In this document: positions 48,301 to 53,899 of the stretch, piece by piece | Position numbering within the stretch: position 1 is the first letter of the stretch | Layout: every line of letters begins with the position of its first letter | DNA from: Pachyseris speciosa | Taxonomy: Eukaryota; Cnidaria; Anthozoa; Scleractinia; Pachyseridae | Assembly: GCA_016490735.1 (NCBI GenBank) | Contig: JAEMWC010000003.1 | Location: 170,001-234,000 of the forward strand | Length of the DNA stretch: 64,000 nt | Direction of reading: 5' to 3' | Made by a program: the position numbers and the translations under genes | Notes under the pieces: generated by a model | The model's database searches: none | What the model was told of the DNA's origin: nothing | Seen by the model: only the letters and a program-made list of their open reading frames with translations

Positions 48301-48683
48301 AACCTGCGCAATGCGAGGAGCAACTTGCAGTTCTTCTATTCAAAAGCCACAAATGTTTTGATGCCTTCATTGTAAATGGTCATTTTAGGGAAAATGTGAT
48401 TTTCGAGCCAATTTGGTTCTAACCCTATATACAGGAGTGGCCATCATCACATTTTCCCGAACAATTCGGTTTAAACTGTAGCTCAGGACAAAGGTAACAA
48501 TTACAGGAAAATTGTCTTGGATGTTTTGATGAATTTTGCCCATAGTTGCCAGAAGAAATTATGGAGTGCGATAGAAGAATAGGACCTCAAGGCTTACTTT
48601 GTGTTAGCGTTCGAAGAATTCGTAGACGGCGAGCAGTCTTGCTTTTTTCCTTAGATCGTTGGCGCTACGTGACGGTAAAATAA
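16720..48683 (+). CDS. RasGAP protein of the IQGAP/GapA family, 26 coding exons, complete
   Basis: Joined exons give 2376 nt (791 codons plus stop) with no frame break. Residues 1-64 start [14 protein letters not shown] and form a heptad-rich coiled coil. Residues about 123-500 are a RasGAP domain of IQGAP type ([64 protein letters not shown]). Residues about 520-791 match the RasGAP_C region weakly, best at [12 protein letters not shown] to [13 protein letters not shown]197 in GLLRANTAI sits where classical RasGAPs have the arginine finger and IQGAP1 has Thr; with LLR at 336-338 this predicts GTPase-activating activity toward a Ras-type protein. CH, WW and IQ segments are absent, as in Dictyostelium GapA/rgaA. 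Numbering omits an optional 30-nt exon. A likely polyadenylation signal AATAAA is at 50132. No full-length orthologue is known to me, so the symbol is left blank. Confidence 0.92.
16904..17034 (+). CDS. RasGAP exon 2
   Basis: Acceptor TTTTCTCTCAG, donor GTAGAC. Encodes a coiled-coil segment ([20 protein letters not shown], then [16 protein letters not shown]). Residues 21-64. Confidence 0.88.
17176..17215 (+). CDS. RasGAP exon 3
   Basis: 40 nt between TTTTTTTAG and [19 protein letters not shown] plus one base. Confidence 0.85.
18020..18342 (+). mobile_element. LINE 3' end with (ATT)n tail in RasGAP intron 3
   Basis: Reads [20 protein letters not shown] then LKSS and a stop, the usual C-terminus of CR1/L2-type LINE ORF2. 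The 3' UTR includes a hairpin around GAAAACCGCCAAGGCGAGTG and a (ATT)n tail (18311-18342). Confidence 0.75.
18421..18554 (+). CDS. RasGAP exon 4
   Basis: 134 nt; [20 protein letters not shown] linker, then [18 protein letters not shown]. Acceptor GTGGCAG, donor GTAAGC. Its last 18 bp and the donor lie inside the left arm of the 4.6-kb inverted repeat. Confidence 0.8.
18537..20449. repeat. Left arm of 4.6-kb inverted repeat
   Basis: About 1.9 kb that pairs at roughly 85-90% by eye with 21285-23159. Starts GAAATTCTCAAAGAATTTG, which itself is a small palindrome. Near 18717-18780 a tRNA-like stretch (TGGTTTAGTGCGTTC ... GTGGTTCTATTCCCC) and near 20230-20300 a second one (AGTGGCCCAATCGGATAAGG) resemble SINE heads. 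No ORF of note. Confidence 0.92.
20450..20884. other. Unpaired loop segment of inverted repeat
   Basis: Unique AT-rich sequence between the left arm and the inner MITE; no gene seen. Confidence 0.6.
20885..21284. mobile_element. MITE in the loop, TIR ATTGAAGGGTGTTC
   Basis: About 85-bp imperfect TIRs: left ATTGAAGGGTGTTCCACAAA, right in reverse complement ATTGAAGGGTGTTCTGCAAA, both followed by TATATC and AAAATCCAAA. It sits at the very inner edge of the right arm. Confidence 0.85.
21285..23159. repeat. Right arm of 4.6-kb inverted repeat
   Basis: Reverse complement of 18537-20449, ending CAAATTCTTTGAGAATTTC at 23159. Arms differ by scattered substitutions and small indels, so the palindrome is not recent. 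Contains inverted copies of both tRNA-like stretches; the inner one, near 21435-21525, keeps an A-box (AGTGGCGCAATCGG) on the minus strand. Confidence 0.92.
23160..24713. other. Intron sequence; AATAAGCCCCCC repeat at 23457-23835
   Basis: The block 23457-23835 repeats TAAGCCCCC-type motifs and ends in a poly-C tract, like a degenerate MITE. The rest has no recognisable gene apart from the possible microexon at 23370. Confidence 0.55.
23370..23399 (+). CDS. Possible 30-nt microexon of RasGAP gene
   Basis: GAG/GT acceptor side (TTCACTTGCAGAG) and donor GTACCT flank ten in-frame codons reading [10 protein letters not shown]. Inclusion keeps frame between exons 4 and 5. Supported only by splice signals and frame. 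Confidence 0.35.
25005..25631 (-). pseudogene. Penelope-like endonuclease end, truncated inverted copy
   Basis: Encodes the same linker and [20 protein letters not shown] endonuclease start as the plus copy, in two frames, and lacks the reverse transcriptase domain. Confidence 0.85.
25632..26676 (+). pseudogene. Penelope-like RT plus GIY-YIG endonuclease, 5'-truncated and frameshifted
   Basis: Starts in the palm domain ([20 protein letters not shown]). YVDD is the RT catalytic motif. The frame shifts near 25965 and continues to [13 protein letters not shown]. About the C-terminal half of a full element remains. Confidence 0.88.
27476..28890. other. Intron; possible fragment of a Helitron-associated domain near 27631-27876
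   Basis: One frame reads [20 protein letters not shown] then NGMLFPVK, like the Cys-containing segment that precedes Helitron helicase regions (DUF6570-like by memory). No ATG, and no continuation. The remaining sequence is AT-rich with ACATAG-type iterations and an A18 tract near 28550. Confidence 0.3.
28891..30210 (-). mobile_element. TTAA MITE copy B, containing a LINE end
   Basis: Begins TTAACCCATTGGCACCCG and ends AGTCAATGGGTTAT, so the left TTAA is intact and the right is probably mutated. Opposite orientation to copies A and C, about 90% similar to copy C by eye, with an extra block at about 29249-29570. Confidence 0.88.
29249..29570 (-). mobile_element. LINE 3' end nested in MITE copy B
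   Basis: On the minus strand it reads [20 protein letters not shown] then [14 protein letters not shown] and a stop, the C-terminus of a LINE ORF2, followed by a 3' UTR and a (TATG)n tail (29249-29280). Absent from MITE copy C at the same place. Confidence 0.8.
30211..32111. other. RasGAP intron, AT-rich, nothing recognised
   Basis: Iterated AACATAG/AAATAG motifs near 30860-30960. No exon or clear repeat boundary seen. Confidence 0.45.
32112..32199 (+). CDS. RasGAP exon 5 (start of GAP domain)
   Basis: [20 protein letters not shown] and then RIVSLKEID; corresponds to the NLFYLLQTEPKYLAKLI segment of IQGAPs. Residues 123-151. Confidence 0.94.
32255..32345. repeat. pogo/Tigger-like end
   Basis: CTGTACAGTGAAACCTCGAC followed by GGATAATCGAGAGGTCGGAT, characteristic of pogo-type MITEs. 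Only one end is clear. Located in the intron after exon 5. Confidence 0.5.
32468..32550 (+). CDS. RasGAP exon 6
   Basis: [20 protein letters not shown] then LLLTMFQ, matching the REEYLLLRLF helix of IQGAP. Residues 152-179. Confidence 0.94.
33341..33435 (+). CDS. RasGAP exon 7 (arginine finger)
   Basis: [20 protein letters not shown] then [12 protein letters not shown]197 in LLRAN occupies the arginine-finger position. Residues 180-210. Confidence 0.94.
33936..34035 (+). CDS. RasGAP exon 8
   Basis: [20 protein letters not shown] then [13 protein letters not shown], aligned with RGARGQNALRQIL and following in IQGAP1. Residues 211-244. Confidence 0.94.
34630..34689 (+). CDS. RasGAP exon 9
   Basis: [20 protein letters not shown], exactly 20 codons, phase 0 at both ends. 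An internal GTGACG could be an alternative donor. Confidence 0.85.
35150..35189 (+). CDS. RasGAP exon 10 (before U12-type intron)
   Basis: [13 protein letters not shown] plus one base. It ends at GAAC directly before ATATCCTTTTT, the U12-type AT 5' splice site; there is no usable GT in frame. Confidence 0.85.
35190..35593 (+). other. U12-type intron (AT 5' splice site) of RasGAP gene
   Basis: Starts ATATCCTTTTT, an exact match to the minor-spliceosome AT-type donor. A branch-site match CCCTTAAC is at 35577-35584 and the frame-preserving 3' end lies 10 nt beyond the branch A, ending in AA. The intron also holds a minus-strand LINE tail with (AAT)n. Confidence 0.8.
35342..35500 (-). mobile_element. 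LINE 3' tail with (ATT)n, minus strand
   Basis: (AAT)n at 35344-35390 followed on the plus strand by CACTTTATTATTTAAGTCTC, the complement of a LINE end. A similar GACTTTAATAAAGTGGTTATT end is at 40815-40840. Confidence 0.55.
35594..35709 (+). CDS. RasGAP exon 11 (after U12-type intron)
   Basis: [20 protein letters not shown] then [18 protein letters not shown]. The start at 35594 gives the same residue spacing as IQGAP1 and lies 10 nt after a branch-site match CCCTTAAC. An in-frame alternative start is 35585 (after CTTAAC). Confidence 0.8.
36135..38078 (+). mobile_element. LINE (CR1/L2-like) 3' part, split by TTAA MITE copy C
   Basis: ORF2 C-terminal half: [48 protein letters not shown]; interrupted at 36505-37525; then [54 protein letters not shown] and a stop near 37841. 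The 3' UTR ends ATAAATAAAGATTATT with a (ATT)n tail. Removing the MITE and one TTAA restores the frame exactly. Confidence 0.92.
36505..37525 (+). mobile_element. TTAA MITE copy C, inserted in LINE ORF
   Basis: TTAA at 36505-36508 and 37522-37525. The 1013-bp element begins CCCATTGACTACCGGAGG and ends GGCACGGGTGCCAATGGG. Longest undisturbed copy in the window; use it as reference for copies A and B. Non-coding. Confidence 0.93.
38100..38196 (+). CDS. RasGAP exon 12 (FLR motif)
   Basis: [20 protein letters not shown] then [12 protein letters not shown]. Contains the RasGAP signature [10 protein letters not shown]. Its acceptor lies a few bases after the (ATT)n tail of the inserted LINE. Confidence 0.96.
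38444..38499 (+). CDS. RasGAP exon 13
   Basis: [19 protein letters not shown], like the QLTTDQRRNLGSI segment of IQGAP. Residues 349-367. Confidence 0.94.
38788..38901 (+). CDS. RasGAP exon 14
   Basis: [20 protein letters not shown] then [18 protein letters not shown]. Residues 368-405. Confidence 0.94.
39121..39264. mobile_element. Hairpin MITE, TIR TAGCCTGTTCCAGG
   Basis: Near-perfect hairpin: arms of about 60 bp (TAGCCTGTTCCAGGTTCTCA and its complement, then GAATGAGCGAAGAAAATT) around a poly-C loop. Lies in the intron after exon 14. Confidence 0.9.
39691..39750 (+). CDS. RasGAP exon 15
   Basis: [20 protein letters not shown], 20 codons between TTTTACAG and GTCAG. Confidence 0.92.
40010..40410. 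repeat. Diffuse GTTCC/GGAAC-rich stretch
   Basis: Many GTTCTnnGGAAC-type short palindromes, as in CGTTCCTTGGAACTCTCT. No defined period or ends. Confidence 0.4.
40770..40858 (+). mobile_element. LINE 3' tail with (ATT)n
   Basis: GAGACTTTAATAAAGTGGTTATT followed by ATT units to 40858, in the intron before exon 16. Related to the minus-strand tail at 35342. Confidence 0.5.
40932..41033 (+). CDS. RasGAP exon 16
   Basis: [20 protein letters not shown] then [14 protein letters not shown], matching VDEYSDLVTLTKPVIYISIGEI in IQGAP1 in layout. Residues 426-459. Confidence 0.94.
41327..41399 (+). CDS. RasGAP exon 17
   Basis: [20 protein letters not shown] then [15 protein letters not shown] matches DPIHELLDDLG of IQGAP1 and closes the GAP-related domain. 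Confidence 0.94.
42070..42231. mobile_element. pogo/Tigger-like MITE, TIR CAGTGGAAGCTCGATTTAAC
   Basis: Left ACAGTGGAAGCTCGATTTAA, right in complement ACAGTGGAAACGATTTAACG. Internal CGTTATATAGAGGTTCG resembles pogo MITEs. Intron 17. Confidence 0.75.
42309..42415 (+). CDS. RasGAP exon 18
   Basis: [20 protein letters not shown] then [15 protein letters not shown]. Linker between GAP and C-terminal domains. Confidence 0.85.
42983..43318. mobile_element. Palindromic MITE, TIR AAGGCCCGTTTACACAGGCG
   Basis: Inverted ends AAGGCCCGTTTACACAGGCG on both sides; inner TTGCATC/GATGCAA and GCGATT motifs repeat in both orientations, as in the MITE at 9531. Intron 18, 90 bp upstream of exon 19. Confidence 0.88.
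43408..43647 (+). CDS. RasGAP exon 19
   Basis: Largest exon, 80 codons. Begins [20 protein letters not shown] and contains a charged helical stretch ([20 protein letters not shown]). Start of the RasGAP_C-like region. Confidence 0.9.
43790..44345. repeat. Degenerate repeats in intron 19
   Basis: TTCATCCCGGGATGAAG-like motifs (43808-44060) in both orientations, then GATTAGCGCTAA/GATTAGCGCTCG motifs (44210-44345). Probably old MITEs; ends not defined. Confidence 0.45.
44627..44698 (+). CDS. RasGAP exon 20
   Basis: [20 protein letters not shown] then NVLQ; phase 0 both sides. Confidence 0.88.
45387..45438 (+). CDS. RasGAP exon 21
   Basis: [17 protein letters not shown] plus one base; helical, like the YYKSYIKTCLDNL stretch of IQGAP RasGAP_C. 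Confidence 0.85.
46038..46084 (+). CDS. RasGAP exon 22
   Basis: [15 protein letters not shown]; acceptor is a long T tract plus ACAG, donor GTGAG. Confidence 0.8.
46930..47054 (+). CDS. RasGAP exon 23
   Basis: [20 protein letters not shown] linker then [18 protein letters not shown], which resembles LHEKGVLLEIEDLQ of IQGAP1. Confidence 0.87.
47175..47245 (+). CDS. RasGAP exon 24
   Basis: [20 protein letters not shown] then QNR, corresponding to the beta-rich KNVIFEISPTEEVGDFEV part of RasGAP_C. Confidence 0.87.
47597..47743. mobile_element. Hairpin MITE, same family as 39121
   Basis: TAGCCGTTCCTGGGTCTCAG and the complement of TAGCGTGTTCCAGACTCTCA enclose a 147-bp hairpin with GAGCGAAAC-like inner arms. 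More diverged than the copy at 39121. Intron 24. Confidence 0.8.
47866..47939 (+). CDS. RasGAP exon 25
   Basis: [20 protein letters not shown] then QREP, aligned with FMLHYQDLLQLQYEG of IQGAP1. Donor GTTAGT. Confidence 0.87.
48546..48683 (+). CDS. RasGAP terminal exon 26 with stop
   Basis: 45 codons then [23 protein letters not shown], then an arginine-rich [20 protein letters not shown] end. Phase 0 from exon 25. IQGAPs end with a comparable basic/hydrophobic stretch, but sequence similarity is weak here. Confidence 0.75.
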   Translation: MPEEIMECDRRIGPQGLLCVSVRRIRRRRAVLLFSLDRWRYVTVK

Positions 48684-48837
48684 TACAGATTGATCCAATG
48701 CGAACTATAGAACAAGGAGAAGACCTTAGTGGCCTTAGTGCCCAATGAGTGCCTTTCAGCTTACCTAGACACATATGCTTGTCCCTCCAAGCGACACCCC
48801 ACTGCTCGTTTTATGATATGTGGGTACTTGAGCCTGG

Positions 48838-48902
48838 GCATTAGCTATGCCATGCTGATGAGGCCTAATTAGGCCGAAACAGCTGTCCATGGCTGCTAAT
48901 GC
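48838..48902 (+). ncRNA. Type I hammerhead ribozyme
   Basis: Core CTGATGA (48855-48861), stem II GGCC-TAATTA-GGCC (48862-48875), GAAA (48876-48879), minimal stem III CAGCTG (48880-48885), then T and the cleavage-site C at 48887 (GTC). Stem I pairs GCCATG with CATGGC and, beyond a small internal loop (TAT/T), GCATTAGC with GCTAATGC. Every conserved core base is present, including the G10.1-C11.1 and A15.1-U16.1 pairs. Predicted cleavage is between 48887 and 48888. The very short stem III is typical of animal type I hammerheads, which often cleave as dimers. Confidence 0.9.
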
Positions 48903-48927
48903 TCAATCTTTATTTGGTAGATAGGCG

Positions 48928-49068
48928 TTGGTGAAACCCGTGCCGGACGGTCAAACATCCGTGAAGGACAAAATTGGCCGTAACGAACACGTGATGGTCA
49001 CGTGATGTATCCGTGACGGTCGTCTCGTTTTGTCCGTCACGGGTGTTGACCGTCACGGGTTTTACCAA
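48928..49068. mobile_element. MITE inserted in the retrozyme unit, TIR TTGGTGAAACCCGTG
   Basis: Ends TTGGTGAAACCCGTGCCGGA and complement TTGGTAAAACCCGTGACGGT. Internal CCGTCACGG-type motifs recur in both orientations. 141 bp, non-coding. Confidence 0.85.
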
Positions 49069-49207
49069 TGCCCGATTTAAGGGGTAATGCCCGCTACCAC
49101 GTGGCCTTAGTGCCCACTGAGTGGCTTTCAGCTTATCTACACACATTAATTTGTAAGGTATTCTTGTCACTCCAAGCCACATCCCACAAGCTTTACATTT
49201 TCATTAG

Positions 49208-49343
49208 GAGAAGAAAGCGACTGCCCCCAGTCTAAAGAATTTGAAACAGATTTTTTCTTATTTGCATGACTTGAGAGCATTAACGCTAAAGAAATTTCAT
49301 GTTAGAGAGGTCTTTAACCCTTTCACTCCCAAGGGGTCTCCCT

Positions 49344-49354
<11 letters not shown>
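49208..49354 (+). CDS. Possible alternative terminal exon of RasGAP gene
   Basis: After TTTTCATTAG an open frame of 48 codons plus stop begins EKKATAPSLKNLKQIFSYLH and joins exon 25 in phase 0. It would replace exon 26 and skip the ribozyme. Its last codons come from the TTAA MITE. Evidence is only splice context and frame. Confidence 0.22.
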
Positions 49355-49381
<27 letters not shown>

Positions 49382-49413
49382 ACGATAGTCACTCTTGGGA
49401 GTGAAAGGGTTAA
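49314..49413. mobile_element. Tiny TTAA MITE, TIR CCCTTTCACTCCCAAG
   Basis: TTAA at 49314-49317 and 49410-49413 flank a 92-bp element with ends CCCTTTCACTCCCAAGGGG and complement CCCTTTCACTCCCAAGAGT. A second TTAA-type family beside the CCCATTGGC family. Confidence 0.88.
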
Positions 49414-49651
49414 GGGAGATAGTTTTTTAACAGAGTGGTTTTCGCGGCACGTATTCCAGTTTAACTGAACTTTAAAGTACAACGCAATGATTTCAAATCT
49501 TACGTTTCAGCGGAATACTCTCAAAATGTATTGAAATGAAAACAGATGCATCGCTCTTAATTTCTCCTCGCGTTTGGATCTCAGTCTCTTTTTGCTATTC
49601 ATTCGCGCATGCGCTATTCATCCGAATTTTATTAAGTATTCGCATAATGAC

Positions 49652-49776
49652 TAAGGCCCGGTTCAAACGTCGAACTTCTCATGTACCGAATCAAATGCAA
49701 ATGAGAAAAATCTATTGTTTTCGCCCATTTGCATTAGGTTCGGCACATGAGAAGTTCGACTTTTGAACCGGGCCTA
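49652..49776. mobile_element. MITE, TIR GGCCCGGTTCAAA, TAA duplication (PIF/Harbinger-like)
   Basis: Ends GGCCCGGTTCAAACGTCGAA and complement GGCCCGGTTCAAAAGTCGAA, flanked by TAA on both sides. Inner arms CTTCTCATGTACCGAA pair as well, so the element folds almost completely. Confidence 0.85.
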
Positions 49777-52700
49777 AGAGTTCTTTCAAAGCATATTGCT
49801 TTGATATCATTTTTTGGGTGTTTTTTTCCACGCTCTTATAAAAGCTCAAACTGCTCTCAGTTTTTTCCTTTGTTAAGCCATTCTGCATGTTGCGGTGCTA
49901 TTGTGGTCTTTATTCTTGGGTGAGCTCTCAGCAGTTGTTTAAAAACTTTATTAAATTGTTTCGAGGCAACACAATGGCGCGTGTTTGCTTACATTCATGA
50001 ATCCTCTTTTGAAGGTTTTCAGACTGTAAAGGTCAACCTCTTTGTGTGTTTTAGACAATAACTTCTTTTCACTGGAGCAGTTAAAAATGTTTTATAGCCT
50101 TTCGGAATTAACGTGGTTAGGAATGTGAATCAATAAAGCAGTCTTTATTTAAATGTTAATTAATGCAAGTCCTGTATTTAAAGTCCATTCACTCTGTCAA
50201 TTTTAATTTGCGTGATTATAGTGTGCGTGCGTTTTTTAAGTGGATTGTTTTCACGCTCTTGTGATAACGGTGATTTATCGCTGATGTTGTACTTAAAAAC
50301 GGACCGTTGTGTGGTGTTATTTGTGCCAAATCGAGCAGCCGGTGAAATATCACTTTAATACTCCTGTAATATACGCTTTAATAGTCCAACCTGCGTCATT
50401 CTTTCGAATTAGAAATATTTAACGCACGTGCGGTGAATAACAAAAACAATTATTAAGTGCATTTTTTGGTACAAAATGGAACAGGCGTTAGTTGGGTCTT
50501 ATTTTCTGTTTTCTGCATACAGCAGCGAGTTTTATCGGTTGAAACACCAAGTATAATGTCTTACAAACGTTTTCAAAGTGTTCCTGTTTTTTATTTTTAA
50601 GAACTCACAGCAAGTTGTTTTTCTCGAAAAACGGTTGCCCGCTCTTGTGGCTAAGATCATGGTTGCTGAAATATTGGGTGTTATTTTTTCGATAAGTGTC
50701 ATCGACCTTGAGATATTTAATGCGCGTGCAGTAAATAACTGCAAATATTGACGACCGTCTTTTATATAATCATTTCGTGGCATTTCGTTCATTCGTGAAA
50801 GGAAAAGAGCGTTTAAACTGCTGAGATGAGAACTGAAAGTTCCTGGAAAACTTTGCCTTTCCTCCGTCAAAATGATTATCATGAACCTTTTTTGAGTTTA
50901 GTGTGTGTGTGTAGTTCGTGTGTCAGATTTTCAGGCGCTGTAATATCGCTCGTTTGATTTCGGGAATTAGAGTACTGCAGTATTGTTCTAGTGAATATTT
51001 TATCGTGATTTTTTTTCAGTATACGTGCTGTTTATTTTACACTGGAGGTAAACCACCAGAAAGCGTTGCCGATATATCAATATGTTGTATTGGTACCAGC
51101 TAAATATATGTAAACACTGCATAGGCACGAACAGACTAAGCTTAGACGCCACACATCCTAAAATACACAGTTAAGACAAATTTTCTTCATTCTCTGCATG
51201 TTAAAAATAAGGCCGGCACTTTTACATGATATAAAAGTGCCTGCCGACAGCGGATTTTCCTTCCTCGGTGTCTAATGCTGCAATCATCTGATATTGATAA
51301 ACATCGGAATATCCGCGATGAACATTTTTCTATTTGATTATGGTCACTCCTTAGGATTTCGTCTTTACACGTTAGAGTTAGAACCAAATTATGCAGAATC
51401 AGTAATGAAGATTGTACTGCAATACGGTTTAAGGAATGCTCACACCCTTGGATTTTATCTTGATACTCGATGCCAGAACCACTTTTCTCCTTCGGACGCT
51501 TCTTATGAGTGAAGTGTGAAGGGTTGCGGGGCCTTTATCGGACGGATTGCCTGTTTTGTCAGCCTGTGTTACTGTCCGCAGAGTTATTAGCTGTTATGCC
51601 CTACTGATATTGCTGCCCAGAGGATGCAGGTGTTTAGCTATTTCAACCTAAAATAGTAAGAAATTTTGATTTCGTCGACTTTAACAGGGTGTGACTTTAA
51701 TAAGGGAACCATGGGACCGAATAAATTTTTTCAACTCTTTCTCAATGTTTTCCAACGAAACACCGAGCGAGTTATTTCAGAATTACTCAGCGCTGTAACT
51801 CAGTGTATATTTCTTAGACCCCGGGGTTTTTTTTCTTTCAGATTTTTGTGGTCAGCTCTTTCCGTCTAATAAAGGAACATAGAAAATACAATCTTAACTT
51901 GCACTACAGTAAAGTTAAAAGAACTTCAAGCATTTGTAGTATTTTTTGAAGTTATATTGGTTTGTAGCCCAGCAGTGAAATGTAAAGTTATCAATGCATT
52001 CTTGGTGTTGTTCGAGTTCTCGTTTGCGTCGGTGTGTTTATTAAATTGCTACCTTTCTTTCCGCTCATGACCAAAACGGAAAACTACTCGCTTGTTCTAT
52101 AATTCCATTCACTGGTTCTTTCACCTTCTGGCTCACACTGTGAATTATGAACCTTACACTTAATACATTAAGGAACATATTAAGCCTGTATTCTTTTGAA
52201 AAACGCCAAGTTCGTAACCTGTGTGGGATCCCGGTTCACGTCAAACGCGTGGGTCATTCCAATAGAATGACGTAAACGCGACCGCCCGTTCGAGAAATAA
52301 AATAACCATTAATGTATCGGTGAAATATTAATCTTTATTTTCATCGCTTCAGATGGTGAGCCCAATTGTTTACAGTTACCTGTGAAAATGTATATTCGTT
52401 GTGAAATATGATGTAGTGTCACTCAAGGTGAAATGGATTTCTTTCTTGCGTGACTCGTCCTGGATTAGCTTCCTTTTGCGTCAGCTTAACCAAGAACATT
52501 TATATTTTTAGTTTATATTTTTAGTGTTGCTTCCCACACAAGTGGATGAAGTCATTTCCTTTCGCTTGTTTTCACAGTATGATGTTTAAAATTGTTTCCC
52601 AAACCAACTATTCATGCAGTTGTATTTTTACACAAACATAATCCAAAACAATATTTTTTTTATGTTCTTTTCTCCTCTATTTATATTTATAAAGAAAGCA

Positions 52701-53700
52701 CGTCATAAAAATCAGCTGATTTTTTTTCGGAGTTTTATTTAGAACCAGCAAGATTTAAATTTGTTCAAGCTAATCTAGCCTGTAGTAGATTGTTGTTCTT
52801 CGTTTGTTGTTTTACCTGGTGTTAAGATATTGCGTTAGAAGACGTTTTTGTCTTTGAAATTTCGTCATTGGGGCTCTAATTCGCAGTATTCTAATAATAA
52901 ACAACATTTTAATGATTTTGAAAAAATCTTTTTGAAAAGGGCGTAGATTTGTTACGTTGAATAGGACTTAAGACTTAAAAGAATAAGAAAGGCAAGGCTG
53001 AAATGTTACCAAAAGAAGGTTCAAGCCACAATCATTGTGGAACTAGGAGGGGAGAAACATCCTCAGAGACTCCGAAACCCCGTCCTATCTAAAATAAGAA
53101 AAGATCCATTACCAAGTTATAACGTTTGAACGTTCCTGCGGGGGGAGGGGGGGGATCTTTCATATGTTGCTAGTTATTTACATTTTTTGACAAGGGCTGG
53201 GGAAGGTGGTTGAGGGGTGGGGTGGGGGGCTCCTTCTCTGTACCTTTCAAGTAAGTGAATAATGTCTTCAAGTACAGAGGCTCAACTACAAGCTACTGAG
53301 CTGTTCTTTCTTTTCTATGAGGTTGTTCTAACTTCTTAGTCTGTGCATGTTCCCTGTTAGGTACAATTGTGGACTTTCGTATTTAAGCCTTCTAAAGCTC
53401 AGTGCAGAACATCGCCACCCGGTTTCCAGCAATCGAGAAGTCTAGTGTTCGATTCTGATTCTTTTTACAGTGCGCCTGTCACATCTTTTATTGCTTTTTG
53501 CCAAGAAACCAACTTCAAGGCTCGTCGCACATGTGGTACTGATATGCGACGAAGCCAAACGGCTTATGCGCAGTAGACTACATAAACCAATGTCCATCAA
53601 CTTAAGCTTCAATAGTGACCAGCATCGCTTTTCTTTCTGCAGTATCCTGAACCAGTGTGGGATGTGTATAAGAACCTAGATAAGCGACCTGGTTCACTAG
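49777..53700. other. No gene seen; repeat-poor AT-rich sequence
   Basis: AATAAA at 50132 may be the RasGAP polyadenylation signal. Short open frames lack family resemblance and convincing splice context. Only short simple repeats, such as G-runs near 53140 and 53220. Confidence 0.5.
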
Positions 53701-53702
53701 GG

Positions 53703-53774
53703 GTTCCAGTAGCTCAGTTGTTAGAGCATCCGACCGGTGTTACGGAGGTCGTAGGTTTGATTCCTGCCTGGAAC
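53703..53774 (+). tRNA. tRNA-like SINE head
   Basis: Perfect 7-bp acceptor GTTCCAG/CTGGAAC, D arm GCTC/GAGC, T arm GTAGG/CCTGC, A box TAGCTCAGTTG and B box GGTTTGATTCC. The anticodon arm (TCCGACCGGTGTTACGGA) has an enlarged loop, and it shares CATCCGACCGGT with the array at 4414. More likely a tRNA-derived SINE than a working tRNA. Sequence after it (to about 53900) may be the SINE body. Confidence 0.6.
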
Positions 53775-53899
53775 TCTGAATTTCTTTTCAGTTGTCCTTT
53801 CGCCAGTTGCCAAGCAACTAGCATATCATCCTTCTCAGGGGAACATCACACCCTTACCATGATTATTAATCACGCCATTATCATCATTAATAATTGCAG

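Larger units (their letters stand above)
48729..49190 (+). repeat. Retrozyme-like repeat (about 1.4 units) with hammerhead ribozyme, split by a MITE
   Basis: GTGGCCTTAGTGCCCAATGA at 48729 recurs as GTGGCCTTAGTGCCCACTGA at 49101, both followed by about 80 similar bases. Subtracting the 141-bp MITE at 48928-49068 leaves a monomer of about 230 bp. The first unit contains a complete hammerhead; the second breaks off before it. Small tandem units with type I hammerheads are the form of animal retrozymes. Confidence 0.75.
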
